Under the pieces are notes generated by a model, which had not been told where the DNA came from, ran no database searches, and worked only from the letters and a program-made list of their open reading frames with translations. DNA of 10,562 nucleotides from DASUFI01 sp036274635 (GTDB taxonomy: Bacteria > Planctomycetota > B15-G4): contig DASUFI010000051.1 in assembly GCA_036274635.1 (NCBI GenBank), positions 1 through 10,562 on the forward strand. The letters run 5' to 3'. The translations under genes and the position numbers were made by a program. Shown here one piece after another: positions 4,980 through 10,562 of the stretch (its first letter is position 1; the number at the start of each line of letters is the position of its first letter).

Positions 4980-6131
4980 TCATCCCGCGCCATCGACGGC
5001 GCGCGCGACGAAGCAGGCTCCGGGCAGGCCGGTGCGCTCGCGGTAGTGCCGCTCCACCTCGCGCGCCACGTGGGCCGCGTGCCGTGCCTCCACCAGCGCC
5101 ACCGCGCAGCCGCCGAAGCCCGCGCCGGTGAGCCGCGCGCCGAGCACGGCCTCGTGCGCGCGCGCGAGGGCCACGATGAGGTCCAGCTCCGCGCTGCTGA
5201 CCTCGTACAGGTCGCGCAGCCCGGCGTGGCTCTCGTCCATGAGGCGGCCAGCCGCGACGAGGTCGCCCGCGCTCAGGGCCGCGGCCGCCGCCGCCGGGCG
5301 GGGCAGCTCCTCCAGCACGAAGAGCGCGCGCCGGAAGGTGCTCGCGTCCAGCTCGTCGCGCACGCGGCCCAGCGCGGGCACGTCCGCGTCACGCAGCGCG
5401 CGCACGCGCGGGTCGTGGCGCGCGAGCGCCGCCAGGGCCGCCTCGCACGCGTCGCGGCGGGCGTTGTAGGCGCTGCCCGCCAGCCGCCGCCGCGCGCCGG
5501 TGTCCAGCACGAGCACGGCGGCGTCGGGCGGCAGCGGAACCGGGCTGGCCTCGCGCGTGCGGCAGTCGAGCAGCAGCGCGCAGCCGCGCCGCCCGGCCGC
5601 GGACGCGTAGGGGTCCATGATCCCGCAGCGCACGCCCGTGAGGCGCTGCTCGACCTCCTGCCCCAGCGCGGCCAGCTCCGAGAGCGGCAGCGTCCGACCG
5701 GCCAGCCGCAGCAGCGCGACGGCCAGGCCGACGTGCAGCGCCGCCGAGGAGGACAGGCCCGCGCCCGCCGGCAGGTCGCCGCCGGCGAGCAGCTCGGCGC
5801 CCGGCACGGGCACGTCGCGCGCGGCGAGCGCCGCTGCCACGGCCAGTGCCGGCCCGAGCCGCCCGCCCTGCGCGGCGGGCGTGTCGAGCGCCGAGACCAC
5901 CGCTGGGGCGCCGTCGTGCGAGTGCCACGCGAGCCGCCTGTCGCCGCGCGGCGCGCAGGCCAGCGCGACGTGCCGGTCGATGGCCAGTGGCAGTACCCAG
6001 CCGTCGTTGTAGTCCACGTGCTCGCCCAGCAGGTTCACGCGGCCGGGCGCGCGCACGACGAGCACCGGGGCCCCCGCTGGCAGGCGCGCGGCCAGCTCCG
6101 CGCCGAGGGCCTGGCCCGCCGCGGCCTCCAT
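4980..6131 (-). CDS. galK: Galactokinase, GHMP kinase family
   Basis: The 383-residue protein is close in length to E. coli GalK (382) and should phosphorylate galactose at C1 using ATP in the cytoplasm. All three GHMP motifs are present: GRVNLLGEHVDYNDG (30-44), the galactokinase signature; GAGLSSSAA (123-131), the ATP phosphate loop; and LTGAGFGGCAVAL (334-346). CGIMDPYAS (169-177) contains the catalytic Asp173. Two departures are visible: the usual Gln after that Asp is Pro, and the usual Thr of GEHTDY is Val39. Both may be lineage variants, but they leave open a related sugar kinase with another substrate. The start is supported by GGAG 8 bases upstream and by a one-base overlap with the SGNH gene stop (TGATG). 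It is the last gene of the operon, and no other Leloir gene (galT, galE, galM) is present here. Confidence 0.88.
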   Translation of the reverse strand: MEAAAGQALGAELAARLPAGAPVLVVRAPGRVNLLGEHVDYNDGWVLPLAIDRHVALACAPRGDRRLAWHSHDGAPAVVSALDTPAAQGGRLGPALAVAAALAARDVPVPGAELLAGGDLPAGAGLSSSAALHVGLAVALLRLAGRTLPLSELAALGQEVEQRLTGVRCGIMDPYASAAGRRGCALLLDCRTREASPVPLPPDAAVLVLDTGARRRLAGSAYNARRDACEAALAALARHDPRVRALRDADVPALGRVRDELDASTFRRALFVLEELPRPAAAAAALSAGDLVAAGRLMDESHAGLRDLYEVSSAELDLIVALARAHEAVLGARLTGAGFGGCAVALVEARHAAHVAREVERHYRERTGLPGACFVARAVDGAG

Positions 6132-7225
6132 CAGCGCTGCTCCGGCGGCGTCGGCCAGCGCTCGTGCAGCGCGCCCGCGATGAGGCCCGCCAGCAGCTCG
6201 TGGCCCGCGGGCGAGGGGTGCGGGTCGGTCGGCTCCAGCCACAGGGGCGAGAGGTCCTTCCAGCCCTGCGCCTGCGCGTGCGCCTGCAGCGCGGGATAGA
6301 GGTCCAGCACGTCGGCGCCCGCGGCGCGCAGGCGCTGCAGGAGCGGATCGTGCAGGCGCGCGACGTGCTCCTCGCTCTCCACCCCGAACCACACGTTGCA
6401 GTCGAAGAGCACGAAGAGCGTCGGGATGCCGGCCGCGCGGACTTCGGCGGCGCCGCGCTCCAGCGCCGCGACGTGGCGCTCCCACAGCGGGCCGCTGGTG
6501 ATGTAGCCGCCGAGGCGCTCGTGCGGCACCTCCTCGTGCAGCCGCAGCTCGAGCGCGTGCCGCGCCTGGCCGCGGAGCAGCGCCTTGAGCAGCTGGGAGC
6601 CGAGCACGTTGTCGCCCACCTCGGGCGCCAGCACGATCGGCTGGTAGGACTCCAGGACGGCGGAGGCGTCGTTGTGGTCCACGTGCCAGACGAGCAGGTC
6701 GGGCGGGTCGGGCAGCACGAGCATCTCCAGCAGCCGCAGCTCCTGTTCGCTGTTGTAACCGGGCACGGACAGGTTGGTCAGGCGCACGGGCCGCTGCCAG
6801 TCCTGCTGGGCCAGCAGCGCCAGGAGCGCGGGGTAGCTCTGCTCGTAGTCCACGCGCCAGCCGAAGGCCGTGCTGTCGCCCAGCACCACCACGTCGAGCG
6901 GGTCGCCCGGCGGCAACGGCGTCGGCTGCACGGGCACGCGCACGCCGCGCGCGTCGGTGCGCACCCGCGACTGGCCGAACGTGATATCGAGATTCGGCTT
7001 GAGCTCGTAGACGAGGGCCGCGTCCGCCGAGGCCTGGCGGTGGCGACCCAGCTTGGCGTCGGTGAGGTGCTCGCGCAGCCAGGCCGTGTCGCCGAGCTCG
7101 GGCAGGACGCTGCGCAGCTGCGGGGCGAGCAGGCGCACGCACGCCTCGGCGACCAGCAGTGTGACGAGCGTGGCACCGGCGGCGAGGGCGAGGCGCGCCG
7201 GCAGTCGAGTGCGCCCCTCAGCCAT
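6131..7225 (-). CDS. SGNH/GDSL-family hydrolase with N-terminal membrane helix
   Basis: The 364-residue protein has a hydrophobic segment at about 11-34, so it is either anchored in the membrane or secreted. SGNH blocks are in order: VVVLGDSTAFG (112-122) with nucleophile Ser118; NLSVPGYNS (151-159) with the block II glycine; WHVDHND (180-186) with the block III Asn185; and DPHPSPAGH (334-342) with the Asp/His pair of block V. The ELKPNLDITF segment (74-83) and RTDARGVR (89-96) resemble the pre-catalytic part of SGNH proteins often found near polysaccharide genes. Members act as esterases or O-acyltransferases on sugars or lipids; the substrate here is unknown. The start overlaps the end of the MatB-like gene by 8 bases (ATGGCTGA), with GGAG too far upstream (13 bases) to be ideal, so translation probably depends on coupling. 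It overlaps galK by one base. Confidence 0.8.
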   Translation of the reverse strand: MAEGRTRLPARLALAAGATLVTLLVAEACVRLLAPQLRSVLPELGDTAWLREHLTDAKLGRHRQASADAALVYELKPNLDITFGQSRVRTDARGVRVPVQPTPLPPGDPLDVVVLGDSTAFGWRVDYEQSYPALLALLAQQDWQRPVRLTNLSVPGYNSEQELRLLEMLVLPDPPDLLVWHVDHNDASAVLESYQPIVLAPEVGDNVLGSQLLKALLRGQARHALELRLHEEVPHERLGGYITSGPLWERHVAALERGAAEVRAAGIPTLFVLFDCNVWFGVESEEHVARLHDPLLQRLRAAGADVLDLYPALQAHAQAQGWKDLSPLWLEPTDPHPSPAGHELLAGLIAGALHERWPTPPEQR

Positions 7226-8642
7226 GCGCGGCGCGCAGCTCCGGCAGCGCGGCCAGGGCCGCGCGGTTCACCTTGCCCAGCGCCGTGCGCGGCAGCTCGG
7301 GCAGCAGCAGCCAGCGCCGCGGCACCTTGTGCGGTGCGAGGCGCGCGCGGCAGTGTGCGACCAGAGCCTCGGGGGTCGGCGAGCGACCGGCCGCGGGCAC
7401 GACGGCCGCGGCCACCGTCTCGCCCAGGTCGTCGTCGGGCACGCCGAAGACCGCGCACTCCGCCACGTCCGCGTGGGCCGCCAGCTCGCCCTCCACCTCC
7501 AGCGGGTAGACGTTGAAGCCGCCGCTGAGAATGAGGTCCTTGCAGCGCCCGACGAGCGTGAGCGTGCCATCGGCCTCGAGGCGCCCGAGGTCGCCGGTGG
7601 CCAGCCAGCCGTCGGGCGTGAGCAGCGCGGCCGTCGCCTCGGGCGCGCGCCAATAGCCGGCGCAGAGCGAAGGACCGCGCGCCTGCACCTCGCCCTCCAT
7701 GCCTTGCGGCAGCGGCCGGCCGCCGGCCCGGTCCACGATGCGCAGCTGCATGCCCGGCAGCGCGCGGCCCACGCTGCCGGCCCGCCGCTCGCCGTGCAGG
7801 GGCTGGCTGGCGAGGATCAGCGTCTCGGTGAGGCCGTAGCGCTCGAGCAGCTCGGCGCCGAAGCGCGCGCGGAAGGCCAGCCGGTCGGCCGCGCGCAGCG
7901 GCGCGCTGCCGCACACCCACAGCCGCACGGACGACACGTCCGCCGCCCCCGCAGGCAGGGCGGCGAGGCGGTGCACCATCGTGGGCACGCCCATGAAGAC
8001 CGTCGCGCGGCGGCGCGCGATCTCGTCCAGCACCGTGTGGGCCTCGAAGCGCTCGAGCAGCGTGCAGGCTGCGCCGGCGAAGAGCGCCCCGTGCAGCGCG
8101 ACCACCAGCCCGTGGACGTGGAAGAGCGGCAGCGCGTGCAGCAGCTCGTCGCGCTCGTTCCAGCCCCACGCGGCGTGCAGGGCGGCGAGGTTGGCCGCCA
8201 GGCTGCCGTGCGTGTGGACCACGCCCTTGGGCCGGCCGGTGGTGCCCGAGGTGTAGAGCAGCAGGGCGGGGCGCGCGGGGTCGGGCGGCGCGGGCGGGAG
8301 CGGCGTGCCGTCGGGCGGGCCGGGCAGGTCGGCCAGCAGCCGGGCCTCGCTGTCGGCGCGCAGGTGGGCCAGCTCGGCTGGGGTCGCCGCCGGGTTGAAG
8401 GGCGTGGAGAGCGCGCCCAGGCGCAATGCGCCGAGGTGCAGGGCGACGAAGGCCGCGTCCTTGCGCGCGGGCAGCAGCACGCGGTCGCCGGCGCGCACGC
8501 CGCGCGCCGCCAGCCAGCCGGCGGCCTCCGCGGAGCGGGCGGCCAGCTCGCCGTGGGTGAAGGTGTGCTCGCCGCAGCGCAGCGCCGGGCGCGCGTCGGC
8601 GCCCGCGGCCTGCGGCCAGCCGGCCCTGGCGGCCACCGACAC
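7218..8642 (-). CDS. MatB-like acyl-CoA synthetase (ANL superfamily)
   Basis: The 474-residue enzyme activates a carboxylic acid to its acyl-AMP and then to acyl-CoA. Motifs in order: P-loop YTSGTTGRPKG (130-140), YGLTET (269-274), TGDLG (349-353), GRCKDLILSGGFNVYP (365-380) and the A10 lysine Lys457 in ALGKVNR. The middle, HALPLFHVHGL (169-179), then FMGVPTMVHRL (216-226) and CGSAPL (244-249), is closest to malonyl-CoA synthetases (MatB), so malonate or a methylmalonate-like diacid is the best guess. A different short acid is possible because pocket residues cannot be aligned here. The N-terminus is short compared with typical ANL enzymes of about 500 residues. It uses a GTG start one base after the SDR stop codon, with no Shine-Dalgarno sequence, implying coupling. 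No malonate decarboxylase or transporter gene is near. Confidence 0.82.
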   Translation of the reverse strand: MSVAARAGWPQAAGADARPALRCGEHTFTHGELAARSAEAAGWLAARGVRAGDRVLLPARKDAAFVALHLGALRLGALSTPFNPAATPAELAHLRADSEARLLADLPGPPDGTPLPPAPPDPARPALLLYTSGTTGRPKGVVHTHGSLAANLAALHAAWGWNERDELLHALPLFHVHGLVVALHGALFAGAACTLLERFEAHTVLDEIARRRATVFMGVPTMVHRLAALPAGAADVSSVRLWVCGSAPLRAADRLAFRARFGAELLERYGLTETLILASQPLHGERRAGSVGRALPGMQLRIVDRAGGRPLPQGMEGEVQARGPSLCAGYWRAPEATAALLTPDGWLATGDLGRLEADGTLTLVGRCKDLILSGGFNVYPLEVEGELAAHADVAECAVFGVPDDDLGETVAAAVVPAAGRSPTPEALVAHCRARLAPHKVPRRWLLLPELPRTALGKVNRAALAALPELRAAHG

Positions 8643-8643
8643 G

Positions 8644-9498
8644 TCAGTCGACGGCCCGGCGCGCGCGGGCGGCCACCGCGGGCTCGTCGACCTCGGCCTC
8701 GGTCCACAACCGCCGGCCCTCCATGCCGCCCGCGACCAGCAGGCGCTGGCCGGTCACGTGCCGGCTGGCGACGGGCGACGAGAGCACGACCACGGCCCGC
8801 GCCACGTCCACCGCGCGCGCCAGCTGGCGCAGCGGCATGGTGGCCACGGCGCGGCCGATGACGCCCGGCTGGTCCAGCGCCGGCCGCGCCATGTGCGTCA
8901 CGGTCCAGCCCGGCTCCACGACGTTCACGCGCGCGAAGGGGTCGAGCGAGACGATCTCGTTCTTGAGCGAGAGCATCAGGCCCACGAGGCCGGCCTTGGC
9001 GGCGGCGTACTCGGAGTGGCCCGCCTCGCCGAAGCGGCCGGCGGTGCTGCCGATGAAGGTGAGCGCCGCGCCCTGCCCGTCCGGCCGCGGGCCGCTGCGG
9101 GCCAGCGCCGCGAGGAAGGCGCGCGCGGTCCAGGCGGCGCCGAGCAGGTTCACGTCGAGGGCCTCGCGGAAGCGCTCGACGGGCACCTCGTGCAGGCGCA
9201 GCTCCTGCGGGGTCCACGCGCCGGCGTTGGCCACGGCGATGTCGAGGCGCCCGAAGCGCGCCACGGCCTGCGCGGCCGCGGCGTCCAGCGCCTGCGGGTC
9301 ACGCACGTCGGCGGCCAGCACCAGCGCGCGCTCGGCCCAGCCCTGCGCCGCGACGTGCGCGCGCAGCTCGTCGAGGCGCGAGCGACCCAGCAGCGCCAGG
9401 CTGCAGCCCTCGTCCGCGAAGGCCTGCGCCAGCGCGCGGCCGATGCCGCCGGACGCGCCCGTGACCAGCGCGACCTTGCCGGTGAGGCCGAGGTCCAC
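8644..9498 (-). CDS. Short-chain dehydrogenase/reductase (SDR)
   Basis: The 284-residue product is a classical SDR oxidoreductase. The nucleotide loop TGASGGIG (13-20), the NAG stabilising motif (91-93), Asn117, catalytic Ser151 in IGSTAG, and Tyr164/Lys168 in YAAAK are all present. EPGWTV (195-200) and VTGQRLLVAGG (248-258) are the usual C-terminal elements. GRSRLDE at 38-44 puts an Arg after the second beta strand, compatible with NADP(H) preference. The C-terminal 25 residues extend past the core fold. The GTG at 9496-9498 was chosen because it places the first strand at the normal distance and lies two bases after the upstream stop codon. The upstream in-frame extension would overlap the hydrolase gene. 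No ribosome binding site is seen, so translation is probably coupled. The substrate is unknown; a sugar, lipid or ketoacyl compound is compatible. Confidence 0.88.
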   Translation of the reverse strand: MDLGLTGKVALVTGASGGIGRALAQAFADEGCSLALLGRSRLDELRAHVAAQGWAERALVLAADVRDPQALDAAAAQAVARFGRLDIAVANAGAWTPQELRLHEVPVERFREALDVNLLGAAWTARAFLAALARSGPRPDGQGAALTFIGSTAGRFGEAGHSEYAAAKAGLVGLMLSLKNEIVSLDPFARVNVVEPGWTVTHMARPALDQPGVIGRAVATMPLRQLARAVDVARAVVVLSSPVASRHVTGQRLLVAGGMEGRRLWTEAEVDEPAVAARARRAVD

Positions 9499-9500
9499 GC

Positions 9501-10415
9501 TCAGCGGCCCGCGGGCGGGCCGTCGGGCGCGGCCTTGAGGCTGTCGTAGACCGTGCCCAGCCAGCGGTCGGCGGACACGAACTCCCAGGCCCAGCCCTGC
9601 CACTCGGCCGGCAGGCCCGCGGCCAGGATCTGCTCGCGCGTCTGGCCCTTGCCCAGGGCGTCCTTCACCGTGCGGATCGACTCGTCCAGCATGCGTTGGT
9701 AGAGCTCGAGCTCGTCCAGCGTCGCGAGCGGGCCGTGGCCGGGGATGATCTTCCAGTCGGCTCCGATCTGCGGCACCAGCTGCGCGATGTCGCGCTGCAG
9801 GCCGAGCACGTCGCCGCCGCTGGAGAGGTCCACGAAGGGGAAGCGCTTGTTGAAGAACAGGTCGCCCAGGTGCGCGACCTTGCTGACGGGGAAGAGCAGC
9901 ACGCTGTCGCCGTCGGTGTGCCCGTGCGGCAGGTGCAGCACGCGGATGTCCTCGCCGTTGAGGTGCAGCGTGACGTCCCCGGCGAAGGTGATGACCGGCA
10001 GCGCCTCGGGCGCGGCGGCCGCCTGGCCGTTGCTGCCGTCCTTCATGCGCTGGCGCACGGCGTCCTGCGCGATGACCACCGCACCCAGGCTGCCGTCGGG
10101 CAGGCGCGCGAGGCCCGCGTCGCCATCCGTGTGGTCCATGTGCCAGTGCGTGTTGACCACGAAGCGCGGCGTGCCCGGCTTCTGCAGCTCGGCGATGGCC
10201 GCGACCAGCTTCTCGCGCATGCCGGCGAACTGCGTGTCGATCATGAGCACGCCGTCGGGCCCGACCGAGACGCCGACGTTGCCGCCGGCGCCCTCGAGCA
10301 TGGACACCACGCCGCCCGCGTGCACCGTGTTGACCGAAACCTTGCTGAAGTCTCGCTGCTGCGCGGCGGCGACGCCGGACAGGGCGAGCGCGAGGGGGAC
10401 GAGCAGGCTGCGCAT
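9501..10415 (-). CDS. Exported metallo-beta-lactamase-fold hydrolase
   Basis: The 304-residue protein begins with a signal peptide (hydrophobic to about 16, cleavage likely after AAA at 18), so it should be periplasmic or secreted. The dinuclear metal site is complete: THWHMDH (His90, His92, Asp94, His95), His166 in HGHTDGD, Asp185 in AHLGD, and His227 in PGHG. The spacing and the DGDSVLLFP and FNKRFPFVDL segments fit the cyclase-like/SoxH-type MBL-fold hydrolases rather than named clinical beta-lactamases. The reaction is likely hydrolysis of an ester, lactone or lactam; the substrate cannot be read. The ATG has an excellent GGAGG seven bases upstream (10423-10427). The gene lies 24 bases after the receiver-domain gene and two bases before the SDR gene. 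It also has a candidate promoter of its own, so it may head the downstream operon. Confidence 0.88.
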   Translation of the reverse strand: MRSLLVPLALALSGVAAAQQRDFSKVSVNTVHAGGVVSMLEGAGGNVGVSVGPDGVLMIDTQFAGMREKLVAAIAELQKPGTPRFVVNTHWHMDHTDGDAGLARLPDGSLGAVVIAQDAVRQRMKDGSNGQAAAAPEALPVITFAGDVTLHLNGEDIRVLHLPHGHTDGDSVLLFPVSKVAHLGDLFFNKRFPFVDLSSGGDVLGLQRDIAQLVPQIGADWKIIPGHGPLATLDELELYQRMLDESIRTVKDALGKGQTREQILAAGLPAEWQGWAWEFVSADRWLGTVYDSLKAAPDGPPAGR

Positions 10416-10436
10416 GGGGGGACCTCCGGGGCGGAG

Positions 10437-10445
10437 ATCCTAACA
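10437..10445 (-). promoter_or_regulatory. Extended -10 promoter element for the MBL-hydrolase operon
   Basis: The minus strand reads TGTTAGGAT, a TGn extension plus TAGGAT, whose TGT TAG is also the last codon and stop of the upstream gene. It would give a leader of about 15 bases containing the GGAGG ribosome binding site. No -35 hexamer is evident. Confidence 0.4.
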
Positions 10446-10562
10446 GCCCGGCGCGGGCTGGCCGGCGTCCCGCGCGCCGCGGCCGATCCAGCGGGCGAGG
10501 GCGGCCTCGAGCTCGTCGAACTTGACCGGCTTGCTCACGTAGTCGTCCATGCCGGCGGCCAG
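10440..10562 (-). CDS. Response-regulator receiver domain, C-terminal end (partial; possibly hybrid histidine kinase)
   Basis: Only the last 40 residues are in the window; the gene enters from the right edge. The fragment contains GMDDYVSKPVKFDEL followed by EAALARW. The Lys-Pro pair is the conserved lysine of CheY-like receiver domains, whose role is to switch on phosphorylation of an aspartate. This form of the last helix (MDDY.SKP) is most common in receivers at the end of hybrid sensor kinases, but a single-domain regulator cannot be excluded. A 13-residue tail follows. The gene ends 24 bases before the exported hydrolase in the same direction. Confidence 0.8.
   Translation of the reverse strand: MAAGMDDYVSKPVKFDELEAALARWIGRGARDAGQPAPGC
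10444..10460 (-). terminator. Perfect 7-pair hairpin at the end of the receiver-domain gene
   Basis: CAGCCCG and CGGGCTG form a perfect seven-pair stem with a three-base loop, in the last codons before the TAG stop. On the minus strand it is followed by TTAG, not by a T-run, so it is a weak terminator at best. It may separate the regulator from the downstream operon or partly attenuate read-through. It also touches the TGn of the promoter element at 10437-10445. Confidence 0.35.

Noticed and set aside
251..5001. 12-base direct repeat CCATCGACGGCG at 251-262 and 4990-5001
   Set aside because: One copy covers a start region and the other lies inside the end of galK; no third copy or flanking similarity, so chance in GC-rich DNA is the simplest reading.
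6132..7142. N-terminal extension of the galactokinase frame
   Set aside because: It overlaps the SGNH hydrolase gene in another frame and is Arg/Ala-rich. The ATG at 6131 gives the normal galactokinase length and has a ribosome binding site.
7053..8861. 602-codon plus-strand open frame over the acyl-CoA synthetase gene
   Set aside because: Compositionally biased and without motifs; it is the complement of a gene with all ANL motifs in order.
1..10562. Mobile elements, CRISPR arrays, tRNA or rRNA genes
   Set aside because: I saw no terminal repeats, transposase or integrase motifs, spaced direct repeats or tRNA/rRNA-like sequence.

Overview
The window is very GC-rich (by eye above 70%) and densely coded, with gaps of at most about 150 bases. 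It looks like a chromosome segment of a high-GC Gram-negative bacterium. Planctomycetota or Myxococcota are my best guesses, from the GC level, the exported thioredoxin-like protein and a membrane-anchored SGNH hydrolase of a kind I associate with planctomycetes. There is no rRNA or tRNA to settle this. I see no insertion sequence, integrase, CRISPR array or phage gene, so it reads as ordinary chromosome with two or three poorly characterised genes.

Left part (1-2496): the start of a saccharopine-dehydrogenase-like NAD(P)-binding protein runs off the left edge on the minus strand. It diverges from an exported protein that looks like a thioredoxin fold with a CAGC motif and a charged helical tail (342-1184). 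Convergent to that is a C-terminally membrane-anchored protein resembling the YagE/RMD1 (DUF155) family (1269-2369, minus). Its promoter lies directly behind the terminator of the next gene.

Middle part (2497-4963): a 638-residue McrB-like AAA ATPase stands alone, without McrC (2497-4413, minus). It has an N-terminal domain, a linker that is acidic in its first half and Lys/Ala/Pro-rich in its second, and a C-terminal ATPase with unusual Walker A, Walker B and sensor sequences. It diverges from a YciA-type acyl-CoA thioesterase (4568-4963, plus). The 154-base space between them has several inverted repeats and one convincing -10 element.

Right part (4980-10562): an apparent operon reads right to left. 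Its order is a receiver domain (only the end visible), an exported metallo-beta-lactamase-fold hydrolase, a short-chain dehydrogenase, a MatB-like acyl-CoA synthetase, an SGNH hydrolase with an N-terminal membrane helix, and galactokinase. From the hydrolase onward the junctions are +2, +1, -8 and -1 bases, which implies translational coupling. Galactokinase is not beside other Leloir genes but at the end of a set that handles acyl-CoA and esters. One inference is modification or turnover of an acylated sugar or lipid; a chance mixed operon is the plain alternative.

Three starts (254, 4568, 10415) are preceded by extended -10 elements of the form TGnTAGnnT. Two of these sit so close to the start codon that the mRNAs may be leaderless.
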